Below, piece after piece: positions 1 to 7,716 of a stretch of DNA of 55,605 nt. The notes under the pieces were generated by a model, which saw nothing but the letters and a program-made list of their open reading frames with translations, was not told where the DNA came from and ran no database searches. Each line of letters opens with the position of its first letter. Positions within the stretch are counted from its first letter, which is position 1. The stretch is from Sinomonas sp. ASV486 (GTDB taxonomy: Bacteria; Actinomycetota; Actinomycetes; Actinomycetales; Micrococcaceae), in NCBI RefSeq assembly GCF_030908215.1, contig NZ_JAVFJK010000009.1, forward strand, positions 1 through 55,605, read 5' to 3'. The position numbers and the translations under genes were made by a program.

Positions 1-37
1 CCTCGCCGGCGTCGTGCGCTTCAGTTGCTCTTCGATA

Positions 38-184
38 CTACTTGCTGCGCGGCTTGCGCAGGTGCGCCACGGGATCGGCGTCGAGCGTGATGGCCCTCCT
101 GGCCTTCTTCGCCGCGCGCTGCTCCTTGAGCGACTTTGAAGGCTTTTTGTGGGCTTCAGGCTGGTGAGGCTGCTTGTCAGGCAT
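38..184 (-). CDS. small basic hypothetical protein (48 aa)
   Basis: This is a 48-residue Lys/Arg-rich protein of unknown function. The ATG at 184 is preceded on the minus strand by a strong AAAGGAG ribosome site about seven bases away, which decides the start over the longer upstream open frame. The middle (SKSLKEQRAAKKARR) is highly positively charged and probably helical. No signal peptide or membrane segment is visible. It is divergent from the S4-domain gene. I do not recognise a family, and a nucleic-acid-associated role would only be a guess from the charge. Confidence 0.6.
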   Translation of the reverse strand: MPDKQPHQPEAHKKPSKSLKEQRAAKKARRAITLDADPVAHLRKPRSK

Positions 185-248
185 GTCAGAACTCCTTTGG
201 TCATCCCCCCGATTCACACGACAATACGCCGGTAAGATGCTTGGCACC

Positions 249-650
249 ATGCCCCCTCCGAATGCACCTGCCCCGTCATCATCAGCCGTCAGGATCGACT
301 CCTGGCTCTGGGCCGTGCGAGCGTTCAAGACCCGCTCTGCCGCGACCGCCGCGTGCCGTGCGGGGCATGTGCGGCTCAACGGGAACCCGGTCAAGGCGTC
401 ACAGACGGTGGTCCCCGGCGACACCGTCGGCGTGCGCCAGCCCGGGTTCGAGCGCCTCCTTGAGGTGCACGTGCTGATCGTCAAGCGCGTCGGCGCCGAG
501 GCCGCGTCGCGGTGCTACACCGACCACACGCCCGAGCGGCCGCCCGCGCCGTTCCTGGGCCTCCCGCAGCGGGATCGCGGGGCCGGTCGGCCCACCAAGA
601 AGGACCGGCGGGAGATGGAGAGGCTGCGGGGGGAGACCCACGGCGACTGA
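249..650 (+). CDS. RNA-binding S4 domain protein (Hsp15-like)
   Basis: The predicted 133-aa protein starts with an S4 RNA-binding domain (IDSWLWAVRAFKTRS, then GHVRLNGNPVKAS and a VVPGDTV turn), followed by a short charged tail rich in Pro, Arg and Glu. This is the layout of the Hsp15/ribosome-associated heat-shock family, whose members bind 50S-tRNA complexes after abortive translation. The start is uncertain: ATG at 249 has no ribosome site, ATG at 237 is also in frame, and a TAAGAT hexamer at 233-238 could be the -10 of a leaderless or nearly leaderless transcript beginning near 249. Confidence 0.85.
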   Translation: MPPPNAPAPSSSAVRIDSWLWAVRAFKTRSAATAACRAGHVRLNGNPVKASQTVVPGDTVGVRQPGFERLLEVHVLIVKRVGAEAASRCYTDHTPERPPAPFLGLPQRDRGAGRPTKKDRREMERLRGETHGD

Positions 651-714
651 GGGTGAACCCCGCAGAGCGCCGAATGCTCCGAAAGAACCGAGGCACGGCA
701 ACAAGGAGGATGCG

Positions 715-1707
715 ATGGTGCGCGCAGCCCAGACGATGCAGGCGGCGTTTGTACGTGAGCTCGGCGGTGCGGAGAAGATCGAGGTTGGGCGGCTGCCCGT
801 TCCGGACGCGGGGCCGACGGACTTGCTCGTGCGGATGGAGGCCAGCGCCGTCAACCACGTGGACCTGTTCGTGCGGTCCGGCGCGTACCAGACCAAGACG
901 CCGTTCCCCTTCGTGATCGGCCGGGACCTCGTGGGCACCGTCGAGGCAACAGGCCCGGGCGTGGTCGGCTTCTCCCCGGGGGACCGCGTCTGGACCAACA
1001 GTCTGGGCCACGCAGGGCGGCAGGGTGCGTTCTCCGAGTACGCGGTGGTCGGCGCCGACCGGCTCTACACTTTGCCCGACGGCGTGGACCCCTCCGACGC
1101 GGCGCCCGTGCTGCATGCCACGGCAACCGCACACATCGGCCTCGTGCGGGAGGCAGCGCTGCAGCCCGGCGAGACGGTGTTCATCGCCGGGGGCGGCGGC
1201 GCGGTCGGGAGCGCGACCATCCAGCTCGCGAGGGCCATGGGTGCCCACGTGGTCACCTCGGCGTCAGCGGACGACGGCGAGTGGTGCCGGTCGCTCGGGG
1301 CGGACGTCACGCTGGACTACCGGGACCCGGACCTCGCCGTGAAGATCGGCCATGCCGCACCTGCCGGCGTTGATGTCTGGTGGGACAACAGCGGGCACCA
1401 CGACTTCGAGGTGACGCTGCCTCTCCTTCGCCAGGGCGCGCGCGTGATCATGATGGCAGGCATGGCTGCAGCCCCGATTCTGCCCGTGGGTGCCCTGTAC
1501 ACCCGGGACGCCAAGCTCTGCGGATTCGCCATCAGCAACGCCTCGGTCTCGGACCTGGCCGGTGCGGCGAGGGTTATCAACAGCCTTCTGGCTGAAGGCG
1601 GCCTCGTGTCCCGGGTCGGGGCAACGTTCCGCCTCGCCGATGCGGCCAAAGCCCACGAGGCGTTGGAATCCGGAGACGTCCGTGGCCGGGTGCTGGTGGT
1701 CCCGTGA
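715..1707 (+). CDS. NADPH:quinone oxidoreductase-like MDR family protein
   Basis: A 330-aa medium-chain dehydrogenase/reductase of the quinone oxidoreductase (zeta-crystallin-like) branch. The GroES-like domain fills the first half (NHVDLFVRSG, GRDLVGTVEATG). The Rossmann domain follows with the NADPH loop GGGGAVGSATIQLA near residue 160. The structural Cys cluster of zinc alcohol dehydrogenases is absent, as expected for the zinc-independent branch. It would reduce quinones or activated alkenes with NADPH in the cytoplasm; the substrate cannot be read from sequence. An AAGGAGG site lies just before the ATG. A 9-bp stem-loop follows 19 bases after the stop. Confidence 0.85.
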   Translation: MVRAAQTMQAAFVRELGGAEKIEVGRLPVPDAGPTDLLVRMEASAVNHVDLFVRSGAYQTKTPFPFVIGRDLVGTVEATGPGVVGFSPGDRVWTNSLGHAGRQGAFSEYAVVGADRLYTLPDGVDPSDAAPVLHATATAHIGLVREAALQPGETVFIAGGGGAVGSATIQLARAMGAHVVTSASADDGEWCRSLGADVTLDYRDPDLAVKIGHAAPAGVDVWWDNSGHHDFEVTLPLLRQGARVIMMAGMAAAPILPVGALYTRDAKLCGFAISNASVSDLAGAARVINSLLAEGGLVSRVGATFRLADAAKAHEALESGDVRGRVLVVP

Positions 1708-1726
1708 ACTGAGCCTGGTCAAGGCC

Positions 1727-1753
1727 GGGTGGGGAGCACTAGGGTCCCCACCC
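1727..1753. terminator. stem-loop after the quinone oxidoreductase gene
   Basis: Perfect 9-bp inverted repeat GGGTGGGGA / TCCCCACCC with a 9-base loop, starting 19 bases after the stop codon. There is no clear T tract, so this is a terminator-like hairpin rather than a textbook intrinsic terminator. Confidence 0.5.
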
Positions 1754-1853
1754 GTCCGCCCGAAAGCTGCAGGCCGAGGCCCTCAGTCGATGGCCCGTCC
1801 TTGCCCTCGGGGCTGAAGGCCGTGGTCACCGCAGCGACCGCCAGGATGCCCGC

Positions 1854-1979
1854 CCAGAAGGGTCCATGACGTTCCTCGAGGACGGCCAGACCGTGACGAT
1901 GGCGGCGACCGCGCCGGGGCCTGGCGGGACCACCGTCTCGTTCGGCGAGGTCTCCGGCAGGGTCGAGCCGGCGCGGTAG
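1854..1979 (+). pseudogene. C-terminal fragment of fumarylacetoacetase
   Basis: The 372-bp gap between 1708 and 2079 holds no intact gene. It does contain a 41-codon tail reading PEGSMTFLEDGQTVTM and ending GEVSGRVEPAR-stop, which matches the C-terminus of fumarylacetoacetase (homogentisate pathway; the family ends with a conserved TFLEDGD.V segment). No upstream body of the gene is present. Immediately after it, a minus-strand frame from 2038 begins MGDAHGSALISALRK. This could be the start of a lost divergent regulator but is too short to call. I infer a deletion that removed most of a fumarylacetoacetase gene next to the gentisate operon. Confidence 0.6.
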
Positions 1980-2079
1980 GCGCGTCCGGACACCTTCCGC
2001 AGGGCAGAAATCAGTGCCGAACCGTGAGCGTCGCCCATAGCCTCGAAGCGGAGCCAAGAACTTCAATGGCGAGGAGGCC

Positions 2080-3240
2080 ATGATGAGCGCGTTCCCAGAG
2101 ACGACCCGTGAGACATCGCACGAGTCAGTCAAGAACGTGATGGTCGCGTCCGAGCTGACCCCTGGGGAGGCGGCGGAGCTGGCGGCGATGTACGCGACGA
2201 TGTCGCGGGAGAACATGGTTCCGCTGTGGACGCAGATCGACGAGCTGATGCCGATGGTCCCGTCTCCGGCGGCGGTGCCACACGTGTGGCGGTGGGACAC
2301 GATCCTTCCGCTGGCCGCCCGCGCCGGGGATCTGGTGCCGGTGGGCCGGGGCGGGGAGCGTCGCGCGATCGCCCTGGCGAACCCGGGCCTGGGTGGGCTT
2401 CCCTATGCGACCCCGACCCTGTGGGCCGCGGTCCAGTACCTCGGCGGCCACGAGGTTGCCCCCGAGCACCGGCATTCGCAGAACGCGTTCCGGTTCGTGG
2501 TGGAGGGCGAGGGCGTGTGGACCGTGGTGAACGGCGACCCGGTGCGCATGTCCCGCGGTGACTTCCTGCCGCAGCCGGGGTGGAACTTCCACGGCCACCA
2601 CAACGACACCGATGCGCCGATGGCGTGGATCGACGGGTTGGACATCCCGTTCGTGCGCGGCATGGACGCGGGCTTCTTCGAGTTCGGCACCGAGCGGGTG
2701 ACCGATGAGGCCACCCCGGACATCTCGCGCTCGGAGCGGCTCTGGTGCCACCCGGGCCTGCGGCCGCTCTCGCGGCTCGAGAACACCCCGGCGACCCCGA
2801 TCGGGGCCTACCGGTGGGAGTACACCGACCGGGCCCTGACCGAGCAGCTCGCGCTCGAGGACGAGGGCTACCCGGCCACGGTGGGCCAGGGCCACGCCGC
2901 AGTCCGCTACGCCAACCCGACCACGGGCGGGGACGTCATCCCCACGATCCGCGCCGAGTTCCACCGGCTCCGCCCCGGCGTCGCGACACGCACGACCCGC
3001 GAGGTCGGCTCGAGCGTGTACCAGGTCTTCGAGGGCCAGGGCGCGTTCGTGCTCAACGGCGAGCGGACCACCGTGACGAAGGGCGACATGATCGTGGTCC
3101 CCTCGTGGGCCGCGTGGTCCATCGAGGCCGAGACCCAGTTCGACCTGTTCACGTTCGGCGACCAGCCGATCTTCGAGCGCCTGCACCTGAACCGCACCTT
3201 CATCGAAGGCCAGACGACCACGAAGGACCAGCACCAGTGA
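2080..3240 (+). CDS. gentisate 1,2-dioxygenase
   Basis: The 386-aa bicupin protein matches gentisate 1,2-dioxygenase, which opens gentisate with O2 to maleylpyruvate using Fe(II). The first cupin carries the metal-binding motif HRHSQNAFRFVVEGEG, and its second half is GDFLPQPGWNFHGHHN. The second cupin (about residues 260-370) contains TREVGSSVYQVFEGQG and GDMIVVPSWAAWSIEA. Length is close to the family norm (about 350-390). GAGGAGG precedes ATG 2080, and a second in-frame ATG follows at 2083. It is the first gene of a tight three-gene operon whose products take gentisate to fumarate and pyruvate. Confidence 0.93.
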   Translation: MMSAFPETTRETSHESVKNVMVASELTPGEAAELAAMYATMSRENMVPLWTQIDELMPMVPSPAAVPHVWRWDTILPLAARAGDLVPVGRGGERRAIALANPGLGGLPYATPTLWAAVQYLGGHEVAPEHRHSQNAFRFVVEGEGVWTVVNGDPVRMSRGDFLPQPGWNFHGHHNDTDAPMAWIDGLDIPFVRGMDAGFFEFGTERVTDEATPDISRSERLWCHPGLRPLSRLENTPATPIGAYRWEYTDRALTEQLALEDEGYPATVGQGHAAVRYANPTTGGDVIPTIRAEFHRLRPGVATRTTREVGSSVYQVFEGQGAFVLNGERTTVTKGDMIVVPSWAAWSIEAETQFDLFTFGDQPIFERLHLNRTFIEGQTTTKDQHQ

Positions 3241-4133
3241 AGGTCACAACCCTCCGCCTGCCCTCCGGGGCAACCGCTGCCGCCCGCCAGGACGGGGACG
3301 CATTCGTCGAAGTGACCGGGTACGCGGACCTGGGTGCGCTCCTGGCCGCGCCCGGCTGGAAGGACATCGCGGCGGCGGCCGACGGCGCGCGGCACCCCGT
3401 GCAGGGCGCCGACCTCGCCGCCGTGGTCCCCGCCCCGTCCAAGGTGGTGTGCGTGGGCCTGAACTACGCCTCGCACATCAAGGAGATGGGCCGGGGCCTT
3501 CCCGCGCACCCGACACTGTTCGCGAAGTTCGCCGAAACCCTCACCGGCCCCTACGACGACATCGAGCTGCCCGCCGCGGACCCCGCGATCGACTGGGAGG
3601 CCGAGCTCGTCGTTGTGATCGGCAAGCGGGCCCGCCGCGTGCCCGAGGCCGAAGCGGCCGGGTACATCGCCGGGTACACCGCGGCGAACGACATCTCGAT
3701 GCGCACGTACCAGTTCCGCACCAAGGAGTGGCTCCAGGGCAAGATGTGGGAGGCCTCCACCCCGGTCGGGCCCGTCATGGTCACCCCGGAGGAGCTCGGC
3801 GCGGACGCGGCGATCACGACCGAGGTCGACGGGGCCAGGATGCAGACCGGGTCCATCGGGGACCTCGTGTTCACGCCGGAATACCTCGTCTCCTACATCT
3901 CCGAGATGATCACCCTCAACCCGGGGGACCTCATCCTGACCGGCACCACCGGCGGTGTGGGCCGCGCCCGCACCCCCGAGGTGTACCTCACCGACGGGCA
4001 GACGGTCACCGTGGCGATCGAGGGCATCGGGCAGCTCCGCAACGTCGCCCGCGCCCAGGCCGCGGGTCCGGCCGTGCCCGGGGTGCTGCCAGCCGGCGTC
4101 GATCTCGCGGCGGCCTCCTCCGGAAACGCCTGA
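3237..4133 (+). CDS. fumarylpyruvate hydrolase (FAH family)
   Basis: A 298-aa fumarylacetoacetate-hydrolase-fold protein. The core begins near residue 70 (VCVGLNYASHIKEMG). The metal-binding acidic motif is in DWEAELVVVIG, followed by GYTAANDISMRTYQ and the C-terminal GDLILTGTTGGVG. The short N-terminal region before the core is typical of the FahD/NagK group. Together with its neighbours this supports hydrolysis of fumarylpyruvate to fumarate and pyruvate, the last step of the gentisate pathway. The GTG start overlaps the preceding stop by four bases (GTGA), so translational coupling is likely. Confidence 0.9.
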   Translation: MKVTTLRLPSGATAAARQDGDAFVEVTGYADLGALLAAPGWKDIAAAADGARHPVQGADLAAVVPAPSKVVCVGLNYASHIKEMGRGLPAHPTLFAKFAETLTGPYDDIELPAADPAIDWEAELVVVIGKRARRVPEAEAAGYIAGYTAANDISMRTYQFRTKEWLQGKMWEASTPVGPVMVTPEELGADAAITTEVDGARMQTGSIGDLVFTPEYLVSYISEMITLNPGDLILTGTTGGVGRARTPEVYLTDGQTVTVAIEGIGQLRNVARAQAAGPAVPGVLPAGVDLAAASSGNA

Positions 4134-4134
4134 G

Positions 4135-4899
4135 ATGGTTGCCCGCCACGACCTCGTGACAGACGCCGAGACCCGCGCCGGGCTGCTCACGGTCCGGCGC
4201 GGCACGGCGTTCTTCGCCCGCAAGCTCAACGAGCTCGCCTACACCGACACGGACGAGCCGTCCCTGCTGCCGGGCTGGTCCCGCCGCCACGTCATCGCGC
4301 ACGTGGGCTACAACGCCCGCGCCGTCGCCCGTCTCGTCGAGTGGGCCGCCACCGGGATCGAGACCCCGATGTACCCCTCGCCCGAGGCGCGGAACGAGGA
4401 GATCGAGTTCGGAGCGACTCTGCCCCCCACAGCGCTGCTCAACCTGTACGACCACTCCGCGATCCACCTCTCGGTCGAGTGGCGCGACCTCCCCGACGCC
4501 CGGTGGGGCGAGGAGGTCCGCACCGCCCAGGGCCGGACAGTGCCCGTGTCCGAGACCGTGTGGATGCGCACCCGCGAGGTATGGCTGCACGCGGTCGACC
4601 TGGACAACGGCGCCCGCTTCGCGGACATCCCCACTGGGGTGCTCCGCCGCCTGATCGGGGACATCTGGGGAGCGTGGGAGAAGCGCGCCGAGACCGCCGG
4701 GCTCGCCGTGCGCGTCCTCGGCGCCGAGGACGGGCTCACCCTCGGCGACCCCGACGCGCCAGGGACCGTCGTGACCGGGCCGCTCGCCGCCGTCGCCCGC
4801 TGGGCCGCCGGCCGCGGCACCGAACCAGGCCAGCCGCTCACCGCGACGCGCGACGGCGCACTGCTCGCAGAGGTCCCCATGCCTCCTCGCTGGATCTGA
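4135..4899 (+). CDS. mycothiol-dependent maleylpyruvate isomerase
   Basis: A 254-aa DinB-like protein of the mycothiol-dependent maleylpyruvate isomerase family (Corynebacterium glutamicum type). The N-terminal helical bundle has the LLPGWSRRHVIAHV segment with its metal-ligand His. A second metal site is the ExxxH in REVWLHAVDL. The C-terminal SCP2-like part follows. It isomerises maleylpyruvate to fumarylpyruvate, the step between its two upstream neighbours, and needs mycothiol, a thiol found only in Actinobacteria. The ATG is one base after the previous stop. Confidence 0.9.
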   Translation: MVARHDLVTDAETRAGLLTVRRGTAFFARKLNELAYTDTDEPSLLPGWSRRHVIAHVGYNARAVARLVEWAATGIETPMYPSPEARNEEIEFGATLPPTALLNLYDHSAIHLSVEWRDLPDARWGEEVRTAQGRTVPVSETVWMRTREVWLHAVDLDNGARFADIPTGVLRRLIGDIWGAWEKRAETAGLAVRVLGAEDGLTLGDPDAPGTVVTGPLAAVARWAAGRGTEPGQPLTATRDGALLAEVPMPPRWI

Positions 4900-5037
4900 G
4901 CATCCGCGCTAGCGTTCACGGTGAGGCGCTCGTTCGAGGCTGAGCCTCCCTCCGCGCAGCCGCGGGCCGGCCACACGTGCGCCATGGGCGTGCTGCCTGG
5001 CGCACAGGCCTCACGGTTGCCATGGGAGGATCGGGGG

Positions 5038-6108
5038 ATGACCTTGACTCCCCGCACGATTGCCGGAACGAACGTGGGCCCCGTCGGCTTCGGCTGGATG
5101 AACCTCAACCAGGCCTACGGCCCGCTTCCGTCCCGCGAGGACGCCGCCAAGCTCCTGCTCCACGCCTTGGACGAGGGCGTCACCCATTTCGACACCGCCA
5201 CCATCTACGGCGCCACGGCCAACGAGATACTCCTCGGGGAGACGCTCGCGTCCCGCCGCGGGGAGTTCTTCCTCGCCTCCAAAGGCGGCATGTCCTCAGC
5301 AGAGGGGCGCCGCGTGATCGACGGCCGGCCCGAAACCCTCCGTGCGCACGTCGACGCCTCGCTGCGCCGGCTGCGGACGGACCGGATTGACCTGTACTAC
5401 CTGCACCGGTGGGACCGGACCGTCCCCATCGAGGAGTCGGTCGGAGCCCTCGGGGGGCTCGTCCGCGAAGGCAAGATCGGCGCCGTCGGCCTCTCCGAGA
5501 TTGGTACCGACGTGCTGCGCCGCGGCCACGCCGAGTACCCCATCGCCGCGCTGCAGAGCGAGTACTCGCCATGGACCCGCAACCCGGAGCTCGGCACGCT
5601 CGAGGCCTGCCGTGAACTCGGCATCGCGTTCGTCGCGTTCAGCCCCGTGGGCCGGGGCGCCTTCGGCGGCGTGCTGCGGGATCCGTCCGGGCTGCCGGAC
5701 TGGGACCTGCGCCGCTCGATGCCGCGGTTCGACGCCGAGCACTGGCCTGCGAACCTCGCGCTCCTCGACCTCTTCGGCGCCCTCGCGGACGACGCCGGGT
5801 GCTCGCCCGCGCAGCTCGCGATCGCCTGGGTCCTTTCCCGCGGCGAGCACGTGATCGCGCTGCCCGGCACGCGCAGCTCCGCCCACCTCAACGAGGACTT
5901 CGCGGCCGGTTCGCTCGAGCTTTCGGCGGACGTCCTCGCGCGTCGACGAGCTCGTCAACGAGGGAACGGTTGCCGGCGGGCGCTACTCGGCTGCCGCGCA
6001 GGCCGACGTGGACACCGAGGAGTTCCCGGTCTCCTAGCGCCGCATTGGAGAGTTGTCCACATAGGCCCAAGGGCCGATGCGGACGCACGACGGCGGTGCC
6101 TAGGCTGA
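5038..6108 (+). CDS. aldo/keto reductase with C-terminal frameshift
   Basis: An aldo/keto reductase with the catalytic tetrad visible as D52, Y57 (FDTATIYG), K82 (LASKGG) and H123 (YYLHRWD). The NADPH-binding C-terminal half contains VIALPGTRSSAHLNED. Near 5940 the frame runs out of the family: the open frame continues as an Arg-rich tail to 6108. The +1-shifted frame instead gives a normal ending (VDELVNEGTVAGGRYS, stop at 6037). GCGCGTCGAC here is two bases shorter than the GCGCGCGTCGAC needed, so a GC dinucleotide was lost in nature or in sequencing. The start is ATG 5038 behind GGGAGGATCGGGGG. The 138-bp gap before it contains only short inverted repeats. Confidence 0.85.
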   Translation: MTLTPRTIAGTNVGPVGFGWMNLNQAYGPLPSREDAAKLLLHALDEGVTHFDTATIYGATANEILLGETLASRRGEFFLASKGGMSSAEGRRVIDGRPETLRAHVDASLRRLRTDRIDLYYLHRWDRTVPIEESVGALGGLVREGKIGAVGLSEIGTDVLRRGHAEYPIAALQSEYSPWTRNPELGTLEACRELGIAFVAFSPVGRGAFGGVLRDPSGLPDWDLRRSMPRFDAEHWPANLALLDLFGALADDAGCSPAQLAIAWVLSRGEHVIALPGTRSSAHLNEDFAAGSLELSADVLARRRARQRGNGCRRALLGCRAGRRGHRGVPGLLAPHWRVVHIGPRADADARRRCLG

Positions 6109-6151
6109 CGTTGTCGGCTCACCACGGGCCGCGCTCAACCGGGGGAACGCC

Positions 6152-7612
6152 ATGAAGTTGCTGTCGGGGCTCGCCGCGGCTGTTATGTTCGCCGGTGCGG
6201 TTCTCGCCTCTGTGCTCGGAGGCTTGGCCCCGCCTGCCGCGCTCGCCGTGTCGCCGAGCGAGGTGGTGGTCGAGGACACGGCCGGCGCACTGTACCGACC
6301 GCAGCTTGATCCCGCGCTCGCCGGGATCTCGTTCTATGTGCCCACCAAGGTTGTCGTGTTCACGCGTGCAGGACAGGCCAGTGACAACCTCAACGAGGCC
6401 GTGCTGCAGTTCGCACGGGCGAACCACCCTGAGTGGATCAGTGCGGACGGGCAGAAGTGGGCCGACGGGCTGTTCATCTTCGCCCTCGACACCACCGGCC
6501 GGAAGGTCGGGACATACTTCGGCGAGGATCGCAAGGTGGGCCCGGGCCAGGAGAAGGCGATCCAGGACGATACGAAGGACCTGTTCCGGACGGCCCAGTG
6601 GACCGATGGGACGATCGCCGGGGTGAAGTCTGCCGCGTCCCGGATTGGGCGGCCGTGGTACCTCTCTCCGGCCGCCTTCATCACCGAAGGGGCTGTCGGG
6701 CTCGTGGTCCTCGGCGGCGTCGGCACCTGGATCGGGGTACGGGGCTGGCGGCGGAGGAAGTTCGCCCTGGCCCTGGAAGCGGGCGATCGCTCGTACTCGT
6801 CCGTGACGCTCAAGCTCGACGAGACCGAACTCAATGCCTCGACCATTCCGGAATCGTCTTCGTACGGCGGCCTAGTCCTCGAGCGCTGGCACAGCTTCAG
6901 GGCACAGCATCGGGAGGCGACCGAGCTGAGGGACCAGCTCACGGGCCTTCGGCCCAGGGAGCGCTCAACCTCGAAGTACGTCAAGGAGGCACGGCGCTAT
7001 GAGGAGATCGCGGAGACCCTCGACGGCCTCGACGATGCGATCGCCGACACGAACTCGATCCTCACGATGGACTCGCGGTGGCGTGCGGCCTGGCGCAATC
7101 AGACGGCGGAGCTGACGGACCAGCTGGACGGGATCGACGGCATGCTCCGGGCGAAGCACACCGCCGGTTCGCCCGAGACCGCAGAGGCGGTCCGCGCTGA
7201 GGCCACCCGCGCACGTGCGGACCTCGAGCGGCTCGGTGCAGGCCTCGAGGACCGTTCCGTGATGCCGGAGGGCGCCCTCGACGGGCTCAAGCGCGTCCGA
7301 GAGCGCCTCGGCGAGGCCCTCGACCTCCACGCCGAGGCGGTGATCCGCGACCACGCGAAGACCGACAAAGAGCGGGATCTCATGCGCCAGAAGCTCGACG
7401 CGTCGAGGCAGACGTGGAGGACCACGCACCGCACCCAGGGCAGCATCCTCGACGTCGCGTACCCGCAGCTGCCCGTGATCAGCATTGTGAGCTTCAGCAG
7501 CGGGATCAACTCGGGCTACTCCGCCGTGGACTCGGCACGGTCATCCTCGACCACGGGCTACGGCGGCAGCGGAGGGAGCTTCTCGGGCTCGGGGAGCTCG
7601 TCCGGCTTCTGA
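6152..7612 (+). CDS. DUF5129-like secreted/membrane protein
   Basis: A 486-aa protein with an N-terminal signal peptide (about residues 1-32), an extracytoplasmic TPM-like domain (residues 35-165) and one transmembrane helix near 178-197. A helical, probably coiled-coil cytoplasmic region follows (about 240-425), and then a Gly/Ser-rich tail (GYGGSGGSFSGSGSSSGF). The layout and tail resemble DUF5129 proteins of Micrococcaceae, whose function is unknown; the family name is from memory. A GGGGG ribosome site precedes ATG 6152, and a TAGGCT -10-like hexamer lies at 6101-6106. Confidence 0.75.
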   Translation: MKLLSGLAAAVMFAGAVLASVLGGLAPPAALAVSPSEVVVEDTAGALYRPQLDPALAGISFYVPTKVVVFTRAGQASDNLNEAVLQFARANHPEWISADGQKWADGLFIFALDTTGRKVGTYFGEDRKVGPGQEKAIQDDTKDLFRTAQWTDGTIAGVKSAASRIGRPWYLSPAAFITEGAVGLVVLGGVGTWIGVRGWRRRKFALALEAGDRSYSSVTLKLDETELNASTIPESSSYGGLVLERWHSFRAQHREATELRDQLTGLRPRERSTSKYVKEARRYEEIAETLDGLDDAIADTNSILTMDSRWRAAWRNQTAELTDQLDGIDGMLRAKHTAGSPETAEAVRAEATRARADLERLGAGLEDRSVMPEGALDGLKRVRERLGEALDLHAEAVIRDHAKTDKERDLMRQKLDASRQTWRTTHRTQGSILDVAYPQLPVISIVSFSSGINSGYSAVDSARSSSTTGYGGSGGSFSGSGSSSGF

Positions 7613-7654
7613 GCAGCGGAGCGCGGATCCTGAGCCCGACCTCTGCCGCGGGTC

Positions 7655-7673
7655 CGGCACCGATCCGGTGCCG
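7655..7673. terminator. stem-loop between convergent genes
   Basis: Perfect 8-bp inverted repeat CGGCACCG / CGGTGCCG with a 3-base loop, lying in the 104-bp gap between the DUF5129-like gene and the convergent aminotransferase gene. It could serve both strands. No T tract is present. Confidence 0.5.
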
Positions 7674-7716
7674 AATCGGAGCGCCCGGAGACCGAGCAGC
7701 CGAGCTCCCAGCGGGC

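Noticed and set aside
1719-2300. A 193-aa minus-strand frame across the gap before gentisate dioxygenase
   Set aside because: It overlaps the dioxygenase start, has no family match, and the gap is better explained by the fumarylacetoacetase remnant on the other strand.
4921-5037. N-terminal extension of the aldo/keto reductase from 4921
   Set aside because: The extension has no family similarity; ATG 5038 has a ribosome site and begins where the family begins.
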